NCBI RefSeq assembly: GCF_011762485.1
Contig: NZ_JAAKGI010000003.1
Span: 1 to 64,000, forward strand
DNA from: Yeosuana marina
GTDB taxonomy: Bacteria; Bacteroidota; Bacteroidia; Flavobacteriales; Flavobacteriaceae
Direction of reading: 5' to 3'
Length of the DNA stretch: 64,000 nt
Positions 16,843-25,848 of this stretch are shown here, piece after piece. A model generated the notes under the pieces. It ran no database searches. It was not told the DNA's origin and saw only the letters and a list, made by a program, of their open reading frames with translations. Both the position numbers and the translations under genes were made by a program. Positions within the stretch are counted from its first letter, which is position 1, and each line of letters starts with the position of its first letter.

Positions 16843-17560
16843 AGGTTTACCAATTTATGTATCAGTTTTTTTTATCCTAATCGTTCTTTTAACAATTGTA
16901 TTTTTGTTCAAATCGATTATAAATTTAGGAATTAGTTTTAAGAAAATTACCTTAATCTTTTTTGTCCTATTGATTTGGATTATAACTCAATCGATGTTGG
17001 CATTTAGTGGTTTCTATTCAGAGAATCCGAATATTTTACCACCAAGAATTATGTTATTTGGTATTTTACCGCCTCTCATAGTAATTGTATTTTTATTTAT
17101 AACAAAAAAAAGAAATTACTTAAAAAAGAATCTTCTATTTATAAACTTAATCAATTTAAATATAATAAGGTTACCTGTTGAAATAGTATTGTTTTTGCTT
17201 TTTATAAATGGTTTTGTGCCGGAAATAATGACCTTTGAAGGATTAAACTTTGATATACTTGTTGGTATTACAGCACCTTTAGTCGCTTATTTCGGGATAA
17301 CTAAGAAAAGATTAAATTATAAAGCCATATTAGCATGGAATATTGTCTCAATTCTTTTGCTTTTTAACATTATTGCTCTAGCTATATTATCTGCACCTTC
17401 GCCATTTCAAAAATTAGGATTTAATCAAGCTAATATTGCTATTTTTTATTTTCCTTTCGTCCTTTTACCAACTTTTATAGTGCCGGTTGTTTTATTTGCA
17501 CAATTATGCACAATTTATCTACTAGTGGGCACAAGAAAAATCCCAATTGAGAATTATTAA
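16835..17560 (+). CDS. Seven-helix membrane protein of unknown function
   Basis: 241 residues with about seven hydrophobic segments (near 7-28, 36-56, 69-90, 100-122, 135-152, 166-188, 200-228). No motif or family is recognised. It overlaps the end of the sigma gene and precedes a hydrolase gene by 8 bp, so it is in the DGPF-sigma operon and may be one of its targets. The membrane protein at 30499 has a comparable size and layout but no clear sequence identity. Confidence 0.7.
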   Translation: MIEGLPIYVSVFFILIVLLTIVFLFKSIINLGISFKKITLIFFVLLIWIITQSMLAFSGFYSENPNILPPRIMLFGILPPLIVIVFLFITKKRNYLKKNLLFINLINLNIIRLPVEIVLFLLFINGFVPEIMTFEGLNFDILVGITAPLVAYFGITKKRLNYKAILAWNIVSILLLFNIIALAILSAPSPFQKLGFNQANIAIFYFPFVLLPTFIVPVVLFAQLCTIYLLVGTRKIPIENY

Positions 17561-17567
17561 AAAAATT

Positions 17568-19307
17568 ATGAAAAAATTACTTGTTTTAAGCCTAACTTTA
17601 ATATTAGGATGCAACTCTTCAAATGAAAAGAAAAACCTATCACAATTAGATAATTCAAGCAATAGCTATATAATCGAGGATGTACTGATTAAGACAAGAG
17701 ATGGGGCCAAAATATCTGCAATAGTTTGCAGAAAAAAAGAAAATGTAAAACCAAAAACGGTAATCTTACAAAGTACTATTTATGTTAGAGATAAGGGTCG
17801 TGACTTAAACACTATAAAAGAATCTGTAGACAGAGGTTATGTTGGAGTTATTGCTTATGCACGAGGAAAGCGATTTAGTCCAGATGAAATCTGGCCTTAT
17901 GAAAACGATGCTAGTGACACTTATGATGTCATAGATTGGATTAGTATACAAGAATGGTGTAATGGTAGTATTGGTATGTTTGGTGGTAGCTATAATGGAT
18001 TTACGCAATGGGCATCCTTAAAAGATCCTCACCCAGCTCTTAAAACTATAGTGCCCTATGTAGCAAATAGACCAGGAATGGGGCTTCCAATGGAGAACAA
18101 TGTATTTATTAATCCAAACTATGAATGGTCATTTTTTGTTGGAAATAATAAATATTTAGATACGATTGTAGGTAATGATAGAAAACGATTTAGAGATTTG
18201 ATGTTCAAATGGTGGGAAACCGGAGTTTCATATAAAAAGATGGATAGCTTAGATGGTGTTCCTAATAAATGGTTTCAAAGATGGACTGATCATCCATCTT
18301 TTGATGGATATTGGCAAAACATGGCACCTTATAAGGAAGACTTTTCAAAAATTGATATACCTATACTGTCCATTGATGGCTATTATAACGATTCACAAAA
18401 TTCAGGACTTTATTATTTAAGAGAACATTATAAATACGATCCAAATGCAGAGCATTATTTGATTATCGGACCATATAGCCATTTTGGTGCTCAAAGAAAT
18501 GGCTCAAAAGTAATAAATGGTTATGAAGTAGATAAAGACGCATTGATAAATACCAACGAAATCACTTATCAGTGGTTTGATTATATTTTTAAGAATGGCA
18601 GGAAACCTAAAATACTAAAAGATAAAATTAACTATCAAGTGATGGGAGCGAACGAATGGCGAAGTGCTGCATCATTAGATGATATGAGTAACAGCTCTTT
18701 AAAATTTTATCTAACCACTCAAAAGCAAGAAAATATCTATTCTTTAAGTAAAGAAAAACCTCTAAAAGCTGATTTTTTATCTCAGACAGTCAATTTTTCT
18801 GACCGAAAGAACTCGAATAATGACTATTATCCAGACCCAATTATCAAAGATAATATGGATTTAAGTAACGGGTTTAATTTTATAAGTGAACCTTTAAAAG
18901 AGTCAGTTTTGGTAAATGGTTCATTTACAGGTGAATTATTAGTTAATATTAATAAAAAAGATTTTGATTTTGGGGTTACGCTTTATGAAGTAATGCCGGA
19001 TGGAAAGCTGTTTCATTTATCATACATTATTGGAAGAGCAAGTTATTCCGATGATATTGAAAATAGAAAGCTTTTAGAACCAAATAAAATTGAAAAAATC
19101 CAATTTTCAAATACACATTTGGTAAGTAAGAAACTAAATAAAGGTAGTCGCTTATTGGTATATATAAATGTCAATAAAAATCCATTCTCAGAATTAAATT
19201 ATGGAACGGGTAAAATAGTTAGTGAAGAAAGTATTGAAGATGCAAATATACCTTTAGAAGTAAAGTGGTATAACCATAGTTTTGTAAGCATACCGATTTT
19301 AAATTAG
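17568..19307 (+). CDS. CocE/NonD-family (peptidase S15) hydrolase, lipoprotein
   Basis: The ATG at 17568 gives a signal peptide with lipobox LILGC. About 580 residues. The alpha/beta hydrolase domain carries nucleophile Ser141 in GMFGGSYNGFTQW, the acid probably in DGYYNDSQ and the histidine in GPYSHFGAQ, followed by the X-Pro dipeptidyl-peptidase C-terminal beta-sandwich (about 370-580). Relatives hydrolyse acyl esters, beta-lactam-like amino-acid esters or N-terminal dipeptides; the substrate is unknown. It lies downstream of the ECF42 sigma factor in the same direction and may be under its control. Confidence 0.85.
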   Translation: MKKLLVLSLTLILGCNSSNEKKNLSQLDNSSNSYIIEDVLIKTRDGAKISAIVCRKKENVKPKTVILQSTIYVRDKGRDLNTIKESVDRGYVGVIAYARGKRFSPDEIWPYENDASDTYDVIDWISIQEWCNGSIGMFGGSYNGFTQWASLKDPHPALKTIVPYVANRPGMGLPMENNVFINPNYEWSFFVGNNKYLDTIVGNDRKRFRDLMFKWWETGVSYKKMDSLDGVPNKWFQRWTDHPSFDGYWQNMAPYKEDFSKIDIPILSIDGYYNDSQNSGLYYLREHYKYDPNAEHYLIIGPYSHFGAQRNGSKVINGYEVDKDALINTNEITYQWFDYIFKNGRKPKILKDKINYQVMGANEWRSAASLDDMSNSSLKFYLTTQKQENIYSLSKEKPLKADFLSQTVNFSDRKNSNNDYYPDPIIKDNMDLSNGFNFISEPLKESVLVNGSFTGELLVNINKKDFDFGVTLYEVMPDGKLFHLSYIIGRASYSDDIENRKLLEPNKIEKIQFSNTHLVSKKLNKGSRLLVYINVNKNPFSELNYGTGKIVSEESIEDANIPLEVKWYNHSFVSIPILN

Positions 19308-19348
19308 GTTGTTGTAACTAAAATGTTGTAATCAATAAAACTAAGACA

Positions 19349-20293
19349 ATGCATAAAATAATTCTATTTTCGGTATTGACAATACTCTCTTGTAAAAGTC
19401 AAGAAAAAGAAGGAAATTTTTCTGAAGTAATAAATGCCATAATTTCTGATGCAGAAAAGCATCAAGTTGTTATGATTAATGAAGATCACGACACGCCGAA
19501 ACATCGTGTTTTTTCGGAAACATTATTAAAACCCTTATATAATTTAGGTTTTAGATATCTTGCAGTAGAAACACTTAGTGAAAGCGATACAATATTAAAT
19601 AAAAGAAAATTTCCAATTAAACAGTCAGGAACATATTCTGTGGAACCAAATTATGCTAATTTTATAAGAACTGCATTAGAAATGGGATACACATTGGTTC
19701 CTTATGAAATAAGAATGGATGAAGAGGATGAGTTAGGAGAACAAAACTTCATAACATTTCGAGAAGAGTGTCAATCACAACACTTAGCAGAATTGATAAA
19801 GCAAAAGCCCAAAGCCAAAATATTCGTCCACGCAGGAGGAGACCATATTAGAGAAAAGACAAAAACTAAATGGATGGCAGAGCGATTCAAAGAAAAAACA
19901 GGAATAAATCCTTTAACAATTTCACAATCACATTTAGATGAAAAGCAAAACTTAAATGATATTAAAATTCACAAACAATTTAGCGATAAATTTGATGTTG
20001 ATATATTGCTTGAGTATTCCAAAAACAACCAAGTTGTTAACAAGCTTTACTCGGTTCTTAATAGAGTTTTAGTAGAATTTAATTTAGATGTTTTACCACA
20101 ATCTAAAATTTATATTACAACTGAATATTCAAAATTTGGTGATAACGCAATTCCAGTCTCAATTGTTAATCAATCAAATAAAGCTTACTTGATGCCTAAC
20201 AAAGCTTACGTAATTATTATAGATAATCTAAAGAATACATTTAATATCACAGAAAACGGTAAAGTAATGTGGAACCAAAATAATGAATTATAA
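19349..20293 (+). CDS. EreA/ChaN-like lipoprotein
   Basis: 314 residues. Lipobox ILSC near residue 15. The pattern VVMINEDHDTPKHR...GFRYLAVET...FVHAGGDHIRE follows the conserved E-x-H / E / G-x-H residues of the erythromycin esterase-ChaN-TIKI group of alpha/beta proteins. The residues could form the hydrolytic or metal site, but the activity and substrate are not defined. It is the last + strand gene before the convergent MarR/aspartyl protease operon. Related proteins are at 25849 and 34118. Confidence 0.65.
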   Translation: MHKIILFSVLTILSCKSQEKEGNFSEVINAIISDAEKHQVVMINEDHDTPKHRVFSETLLKPLYNLGFRYLAVETLSESDTILNKRKFPIKQSGTYSVEPNYANFIRTALEMGYTLVPYEIRMDEEDELGEQNFITFREECQSQHLAELIKQKPKAKIFVHAGGDHIREKTKTKWMAERFKEKTGINPLTISQSHLDEKQNLNDIKIHKQFSDKFDVDILLEYSKNNQVVNKLYSVLNRVLVEFNLDVLPQSKIYITTEYSKFGDNAIPVSIVNQSNKAYLMPNKAYVIIIDNLKNTFNITENGKVMWNQNNEL

Positions 20294-20342
20294 AGTAAAA
20301 CCCTGTAATTCATATTTACTTAGCGTCCTCTCAATCTAATTA

Positions 20343-20357
20343 TTATCAATTTGATAA
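20343..20357. other. 15-bp palindrome between convergent genes
   Basis: TTATCAA-T-TTGATAA lies in the 119-bp gap between the EreA-like gene and the convergent aspartyl protease gene. It has no T-run of note, so it may be a weak bidirectional terminator or nothing. Confidence 0.25.
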
Positions 20358-20412
20358 ATTGGAATTAATAAAATTGATATATGAATAAATAGATCGTTAT
20401 TACCTATTGTTT

Positions 20413-21621
20413 TTAATATTCTGAATTCATTAAACTGTTAGGTTTTAAATATATTTCAAATTTCTGTAAATCAATAATAGCGTTGAATCGTTTAAGTAAA
20501 TTGTTTCCTAAAATTTCATGAGCCTCTACGCCTTCTGGGTCTTTTTCACTAATGGATATAGGCACAAATAAAAGATCAAATGCTCCAAATTGGAGTTTAG
20601 GTAAAATGTAATCGTTAGATTTCCAAGAAATTCCAGCACTTCCAGTAGAGGTAGAAGTTCCAACCTTTTTCATAACATTATTCAAACTATTTTCTGAAGC
20701 AAATTTTTGGCTTAAATTAAAACTACCATTGGAACCTGAGTCATATTCAAACCAACCTTCAGATTTTTTATTTTCTGTTATTACTTTACCTTTAATATAT
20801 GGGACTCCTCCAATCATTTTTGTTTCAATCTTTTTATAATCTTTTGGAACTGTTTCAAAAGATTGATGGATGATTAAAATCTTTTTTTCGTAATCTATTT
20901 CTACAATTTTATTTTCAAATGCTATCCACCCAAGAACTCCGTCAAACTTTGGTCGCTGGTAATCTATAGAAAGAAGACTCACGTTTTCCCAATTCAAATT
21001 ATCTATTTCTAATTTGTTTTTTGAACTTGTTGCTACTTTATGATTTCCATCTGAACCGTTATTATCAATTTCACCATCCAATTTTAAATTAACTTTATTT
21101 TCGATTAAATTTGATACAACAACTATTGCATTTGCCCCTGTATCAAAAAGAAAATCTAAAGTATTTGAATTGTTTATTCGTCCTTTTAAATAAATTCTAT
21201 TATCACTACCTAATGTAAAAGGAATCGTATCCGTTAAAGCTTTTCTATTTTTATTATCGTGATAATATTCTAGTATTTCTGATTCTTGCATTGAAGGTTC
21301 TTTTAATATATCTGTGTTTACCCTAGTAAAAGCCTTCTTGTCGTCCCATTCAATAACAAAATCATATGTTTCATTCTGTTTTATATTAAGTGTTAACGTA
21401 TCAATATCAGATATAAAACTTATATTTTTTTTACCGTTAAATTTTCGGGGAACAAATTCATCAATCTCAATTTCTGGCGAAATAGTCCAGACATCTTTGA
21501 GGTATTCATTGCCATCTTCTATACTGATAACTTTTGTGGTTGTTTTTAAAACAGGTATTTCTTTTTTAGTAGTACAACTTGTTAAAATTAAGGCTATAAA
21601 TAATTTATAGATGGATTTCAT
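20413..21621 (-). CDS. Retropepsin-like aspartyl protease, lipoprotein
   Basis: 402 residues. The lipobox LILTSC puts lipidation at Cys16. Residues about 34-115 form a beta domain shared with the transglutaminase-like protein at 40121 (VWTISPEIEID against QWRIAPEIEHD). The protease part has two lobes, each with a catalytic triplet: D160-TGAN, then YDSGSNG near residue 295, and a retropepsin-type end LGNNLLKRFNAIIDL. Both D[TS]G motifs are intact, so it is probably active, in the periplasm or at the surface. Its start overlaps the stop of the MarR gene by four bases. A broken relative is at 23597-24887. Confidence 0.8.
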   Translation of the reverse strand: MKSIYKLFIALILTSCTTKKEIPVLKTTTKVISIEDGNEYLKDVWTISPEIEIDEFVPRKFNGKKNISFISDIDTLTLNIKQNETYDFVIEWDDKKAFTRVNTDILKEPSMQESEILEYYHDNKNRKALTDTIPFTLGSDNRIYLKGRINNSNTLDFLFDTGANAIVVVSNLIENKVNLKLDGEIDNNGSDGNHKVATSSKNKLEIDNLNWENVSLLSIDYQRPKFDGVLGWIAFENKIVEIDYEKKILIIHQSFETVPKDYKKIETKMIGGVPYIKGKVITENKKSEGWFEYDSGSNGSFNLSQKFASENSLNNVMKKVGTSTSTGSAGISWKSNDYILPKLQFGAFDLLFVPISISEKDPEGVEAHEILGNNLLKRFNAIIDLQKFEIYLKPNSLMNSEY

Positions 21622-22100
21622 ATTTTCTCTTTTTTAATTAATGATATTAAGTTTTTTTTGTTTTCGTTTTTTATTTCTGCGTAGATATCTGTTACATTGT
21701 TAATAATAACAGATAGTTTGTTTAACAATATCTTTTGCTCAATTTCATCTAGACCATCCAATGAAATTTTCGTTACAAATTTTTCTTCTTGGTCTAAAAA
21801 CATACATATATTTTTGCCCTTTTCTGTTAGGTGTAGTTTTACGTTTCTCTTGTCTTTTTGATCTACTTTTTTAAGTATATATCCTTTAGCAACTAATTTA
21901 TTTACCGCTTTTGCTGTAGTTGTTTTATCTACCAATAGATTTGTTGATAAATTTTGTTGATTAATTCCTGGATTTTCTTTTACTCGCATTAAAAATTGAT
22001 ATTGGCCTTTTTCGAGATTTACAGATTTCATAAAAAAATCAGAAAATGAATTTAATGCTCTATAAATTTTTCCGATTTCTCTTAATATTTCTTTATTCAT
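21618..22100 (-). CDS. MarR-family transcriptional regulator
   Basis: 160 residues with a winged helix in the usual place: NQQNLSTNLLVDKTTTAKAV (recognition region), then KLVAKGYILKKVDQKDKRNV, the wing with the D-x-R-x motif, and a dimerisation helix at each end. It is the first gene of a two-gene minus-strand operon and probably controls it; the signal is unknown. A candidate promoter and inverted repeat lie upstream (22134-22205). A decayed MarR gene of another subtype sits just beyond on the plus strand. Confidence 0.85.
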   Translation of the reverse strand: MNKEILREIGKIYRALNSFSDFFMKSVNLEKGQYQFLMRVKENPGINQQNLSTNLLVDKTTTAKAVNKLVAKGYILKKVDQKDKRNVKLHLTEKGKNICMFLDQEEKFVTKISLDGLDEIEQKILLNKLSVIINNVTDIYAEIKNENKKNLISLIKKEKI

Positions 22101-22133
22101 TATTCATTTATTTAGATGAAAATTCAACTAATG

Positions 22134-22205
22134 CAAAATTAATCTTGACTATTAGAAATAATCAAAATGAACCATCGAAAACGTATCAATATTTTTTTTT
22201 GATAC
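22134..22205 (-). promoter_or_regulatory. Candidate promoter and inverted repeat of the MarR operon
   Basis: On the minus strand TAATTTTG (22141-22134) matches the TAnnTTTG -7 box, with TTG (22165-22163) 21 bp upstream as -33. Further upstream an inverted repeat GTATCAA (22183-22189) / TTGATAC (22199-22205) with a 9-bp T-rich centre could be an operator for MarR or for a promoter facing the other way. Confidence 0.4.
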
Positions 22206-22301
22206 ATTCATTTTAAAGATTACAATGATTTTTTTTTGATAATTATTTGTTTTGTGTTGAGTAATTGAAAAATCAACAGTATTGATATCGAATATTATTC
22301 T

Positions 22302-22532
22302 ATGAAACTTGAAAATTCAACCAATACAATTTTTTATAAAATTGAATAGTTAAATAAACTATACAAGTCTGTGGCACAACATAATCTCGACAAATTTGGA
22401 TTTAAGGTAACGATAAGCCAAATTTTACTCTTAATATAAATTGATGAGAAGCCTAAGACTAGTCAAGTTGAACTAGCAGAAATTCTATTCAAAGATGTTG
22501 CTTCAATTAAAAGAATGTTAAGCAAAATTTAA
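22302..22532 (+). pseudogene. Decayed MarR-family regulator
   Basis: Reading through two in-frame stops from ATG 22302 gives KSVAQHNLDKFGFKVTISQI, a stop, then KTSQVELAEILFKDVASIKR, the characteristic helix 1 and helix-turn-helix of a MarR protein. It then ends at a TAA before the wing. The stops (TAG after about residue 15 and TAA before IDEKPK) and the missing C-terminal half show it is not functional. It ends four bases before the DUF3784-like gene, which it may once have regulated. Confidence 0.75.
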
Positions 22533-22536
22533 AAAT

Positions 22537-23283
22537 ATGATTTACGTGCTTATTGGAATAGGTTTTCTTTTTGTTACAATTGGGTTTATTGTAACAGAGA
22601 ACAATGCGAAACATCTTCTTTCCGGATATAATACAATGAGTGAAGAAGACAGAAAGAAGGTTGACATCAAAGCATATATCCCTTATTTTCGAAATTTTCA
22701 TATTTTTCTAGGAATATCACTGGTGATATTTGGGACTGCCTTGACCTATTTAATCAATGAAAATGCTGGTGGTATATTCTTAGCCGTTTATCCTATTCTT
22801 GCTTATATATATTTTATAACAGCAGATTCAAAATATTCAAAAGGACCTCGCACAAAATGGAAGAAAATTGGGATTGTCCTATTTGCAGGTACACTACTTT
22901 TTGTTATTGGACTTTTGGGATACGGATTTAAAGAAAACGAAATAACCTTTGATTCGGAGAGCATATCATTTAATGGAATTTATGGAGAGACTCTCACTAA
23001 AGCTGAAATCCAAAGTATTGAAATAGTCAAAGAATTGCCTAAGATCACTTTAAAGACAAATGGATTTGCACTTGGAACAATAAATAAGGGATATTTCAAA
23101 ACAGAAAATGGAGAAGTCGTGAAACTGATTTTAAATTCAGATAATAAACCAGTGATCTTATTTACAAAGACTGACGGCAAGAAAATTTATTATTCAGCTA
23201 AGGATAAACCAAATGAAAAAGTATTGGATGAAATGAGAATAACATTGCCTAACAAAGTCGGGTATAAGAAATACAGTTATTAG
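22537..23283 (+). CDS. Membrane protein with DUF3784 N-terminus and PH-like C-terminus
   Basis: 248 residues. Helix 1 is followed by NAKHLLSGYNTMSEEDRKKV, the DUF3784 signature, then three further membrane helices (about 53-70, 75-92, 108-126). The C-terminal half is a soluble beta domain resembling a bacterial PH domain (ITFDSESISFNGIYGETLT). Function unknown; such proteins are common and small in Bacteroidetes. It directly follows the MarR remnant. Confidence 0.7.
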   Translation: MIYVLIGIGFLFVTIGFIVTENNAKHLLSGYNTMSEEDRKKVDIKAYIPYFRNFHIFLGISLVIFGTALTYLINENAGGIFLAVYPILAYIYFITADSKYSKGPRTKWKKIGIVLFAGTLLFVIGLLGYGFKENEITFDSESISFNGIYGETLTKAEIQSIEIVKELPKITLKTNGFALGTINKGYFKTENGEVVKLILNSDNKPVILFTKTDGKKIYYSAKDKPNEKVLDEMRITLPNKVGYKKYSY

Positions 23284-23596
23284 TTAATAAAGGTTTTTTT
23301 GCAAGGAAAAAAATAAGATAGACCGTCGAAAAATAAATCAAATAACTGATAAGGTATGAGAAGACTAATCTGATAGAAATAAGAGCTCTGAATAAACTTG
23401 ATAGGGGTGTGTATCCAATGAGAATATAATCGGAAACTTTTGATAGGTCATTAATACAAAAGGTCATAAAAGATTAGTAATACGATAGTGCTTCTATATC
23501 CGATCGAATAAAATGAACTTAAATGTTAAAGCTTGTTTTTTTAATATACTTACTCGTTCTTAAAAAGTTAAATCATATTAATTAAAATACTATAAG
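23284..23596. other. Intergenic stretch with no recognisable feature
   Basis: 313 bp. Every frame is broken by stops and I find no hairpin with a T-run, no attC-like arms and no protein family in the translations. It may be old decayed coding sequence, but nothing can be named. Confidence 0.4.
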
Positions 23597-24887
23597 ATGA
23601 TGTCAAAACACAACTCTAAAATTATAATATTGAATACAAGCGCAAAATATTATCTACTAATATCTATGTTTTTGATTTCAGTGTCGCTTATTGCCCAAGA
23701 TAAAAAGAAATATACTGCTATTTTTGAGAAAGTAGTTAAAGTTATTGACGATAATGATTTTAAGCATTTCCAGCCTTATTTAGCTTCAGATTTTGTAATA
23801 GCTGGCCAAAAGGGTATGATAGCTAACATGATTTTAGAACAAATGTTTCCTCAATTGAACGAAACGGTCTTATCATATAAAAAAAGAGGTTAAAAATTAA
23901 ATAATGGAATACTGGAGATTAATTATGATGTTCAATATTAGACGAAAGGAAATAGAACCGCAACAATAAAGTGTAATTCCAATAACAAATTAGTCGAATT
24001 TTCTTTAACTGAAACCATGCAAGTAAAAACCATGAGTGGAAATTCTGAAATCCACGCTAATATTGAAGATGAAATTAAGCAAAGTGGAAATCTTATTGTT
24101 GTTGAGGTACTATTAAACGGTGTTTTGAGACCTTTTATAGTGGATAGTGGGTCATCGACTTGTTTTAAATTTTGTATACGTAGAAGAACTAAATACAAAT
24201 CAGGAAGCAACTTCAATTTCAAATTCAAGAGGTATTAATGGTAGTCTTTCAGGTATGAATATTTCGAAAGTTGGTTCACTAAGTTGGGCTAGAATGGCAT
24301 TAACTGACGGAGATGCGTTAACGATGAATCTGGCTCATTTAGAAACGGAATTAGATACGGAAATTTACGACCTCATTGGATATGACATGCTTAAGAATTA
24401 TGATGTGTTACTTGACTACCGAGATAAAGAAATGGTGCTTATAAAACCAGATTATTTTAACTCTTACAGGTCTAAATAATTAGCTAGGAAAAGTATTGAA
24501 ACAGTTTCGTTTAATTTAAATCGCCATATTCCTATTTTAGAAACTAAAGTAGGCAAGCAAACTTTGAATTTAGCCGTTGACACTTGTGAAGAAAGTAATT
24601 TGTTAGATGAAAATCTATATGTAAATCTTAAGGCACAATTAAGTAATGAAAAAACATATTATCTTATAGGTGCAGATAAAGTTTCTAAGAGAGTGATAAC
24701 TGGCGAATTGAAAGAGTTACATGTAGGAAGCAATAAATTTAAAGATTTGATGACAGTTTTTAATGATATCACCCATTTTAATTCTGGCTACAGCCTCAAT
24801 GTCGATGGAATTATAGGATATGAGGTGTTATCAAAGAATATAGTCGTTATAAGCTACGACCGTAAAGAGCTAATATTTATTAATTAG
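23597..24887 (+). pseudogene. Decayed aspartyl protease with NTF2-like N-terminus
   Basis: The reading can be rebuilt as one gene: an NTF2-like secreted start (MSKHNSKIIIL..., KVIDDNDFKHFQPYLASDFV), then a TAA at 23891 and TAG at 23939 in the same frame, then the first protease lobe with FIVDSGSST. A frameshift near 24160 moves to VYVEELNTNQEATS and on to LIGYDMLKNYDVLLDYR, then a TAA at 24477, then the second lobe LNLAVDTCEES...GIIGYEVLSKNIVVISY. Three stops and one frameshift make it inactive; in the second lobe the D-[TS]-G has become D-T-C. The intact operon at 20413 carries a related protease. Confidence 0.8.
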
Positions 24888-25057
24888 GCTTAATAATTTT
24901 AAATGATCAGTGGTTTGGTAAACTTTTGAAAATGTGATTTTTTTAAGCGAAGACGACATTTTTAGTTATCTATAAAATAAATATTATCGTCTCAAAAAAC
25001 TAATTTGATACCTTATTTCATAATAAAAAATAATCAGTCATACCATATTTCATATTT

Positions 25058-25187
25058 TTGATTTATGGTATTGATTTATGGTATTGATTTATGGTATTGA
25101 TTTATGGTATTGATTTATGGTACTGATTTATGGTACTGATTTATGGTACTGATTTATGGTATTGATTTATGGTATTGATTTATGGTA
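25058..25187 (+). repeat. Ten tandem copies of a 13-bp repeat
   Basis: TTGATTTATGGTA is repeated ten times without interruption; copies 6, 7 and 8 begin CTG instead of TTG, all others are identical. The array covers the start codon region of the following lipoprotein, which begins in copy 9. Thirteen is not a multiple of three and every copy contains ATG, so gain or loss of a copy would change which ATG is in frame and the distance from upstream promoter elements. A TATTTTTG box ends in copy 1 (25053-25060). Confidence 0.95.
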
Positions 25188-25756
25188 ATAAAAACGTTAA
25201 AAATTTATTGTTTATTTTTTTAATATATACAATTTACAGCTGTTCCACTTTAAAACCTGTGACTTCACAAGAGGGTTTTAAAATACTTTCTGAGAATAAA
25301 CTTAACCAGCTTAAAGGAAGCTATTCTAGACTACCAATTTCAGGTAGAGATTCTGATACTTCTGATTTGTTCTGGAATTTTTATTTAAGAGGTCATGATA
25401 AAGGTGATAATGATTTTGTAACTCTTGACGTTATTGACCAAAGAAGAATCAAAGTTTCTCTAATCCACAACGATAGTATTGTTAATTCAAAAATTTTAAA
25501 AGGTCGTTTAAAAAATAATCGCTTCGTTTTTAATAGACGAACAGTGATCTATCCTTTTTTACTAGCGAATGTTTATAAAGATAGTAAGGTAAGAATAGGG
25601 TTGTTGAATAATAACAATTTAAGCGTAGACTGTAAAATGACAAGTTTTTCAACTTGGCTTATTTTACCATCATATGATTCAAATAAAAGTTCTGGTCAAT
25701 ATGAGAAATTAAACATTAAAAAGAACAAGGACATTTTGAAATATGACAACCAATAA
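25169..25756 (+). CDS. Lipoprotein of unknown function, start inside tandem repeats
   Basis: 195 residues. The only in-frame ATG is in repeat copy 9 and leads to VKNLLFIFLIYTIYSC, a signal peptide with lipobox (Cys25) preceded by ten residues of repeat-derived sequence. The mature part is a beta-rich domain with no recognised family. An ATG in copy 10 or in copies 7-8 is out of frame, and the in-frame ATG in copy 6 runs into a stop. Expression may depend on repeat number. Confidence 0.65.
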   Translation: MVLIYGNKNVKNLLFIFLIYTIYSCSTLKPVTSQEGFKILSENKLNQLKGSYSRLPISGRDSDTSDLFWNFYLRGHDKGDNDFVTLDVIDQRRIKVSLIHNDSIVNSKILKGRLKNNRFVFNRRTVIYPFLLANVYKDSKVRIGLLNNNNLSVDCKMTSFSTWLILPSYDSNKSSGQYEKLNIKKNKDILKYDNQ

Positions 25757-25848
25757 TCTAATCTTTAGCATACCATTCCTTATAAAGAGTAGCAAAGCAT
25801 ATAAAAATATTTCAATTTAAAATCGATATGAAAATATTTGGAATCAAT

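Noticed and set aside
25058-25187. 13-bp repeats as a CRISPR or iteron origin
   Set aside because: No spacers between copies and no replication gene nearby; a simple tandem repeat explains it.
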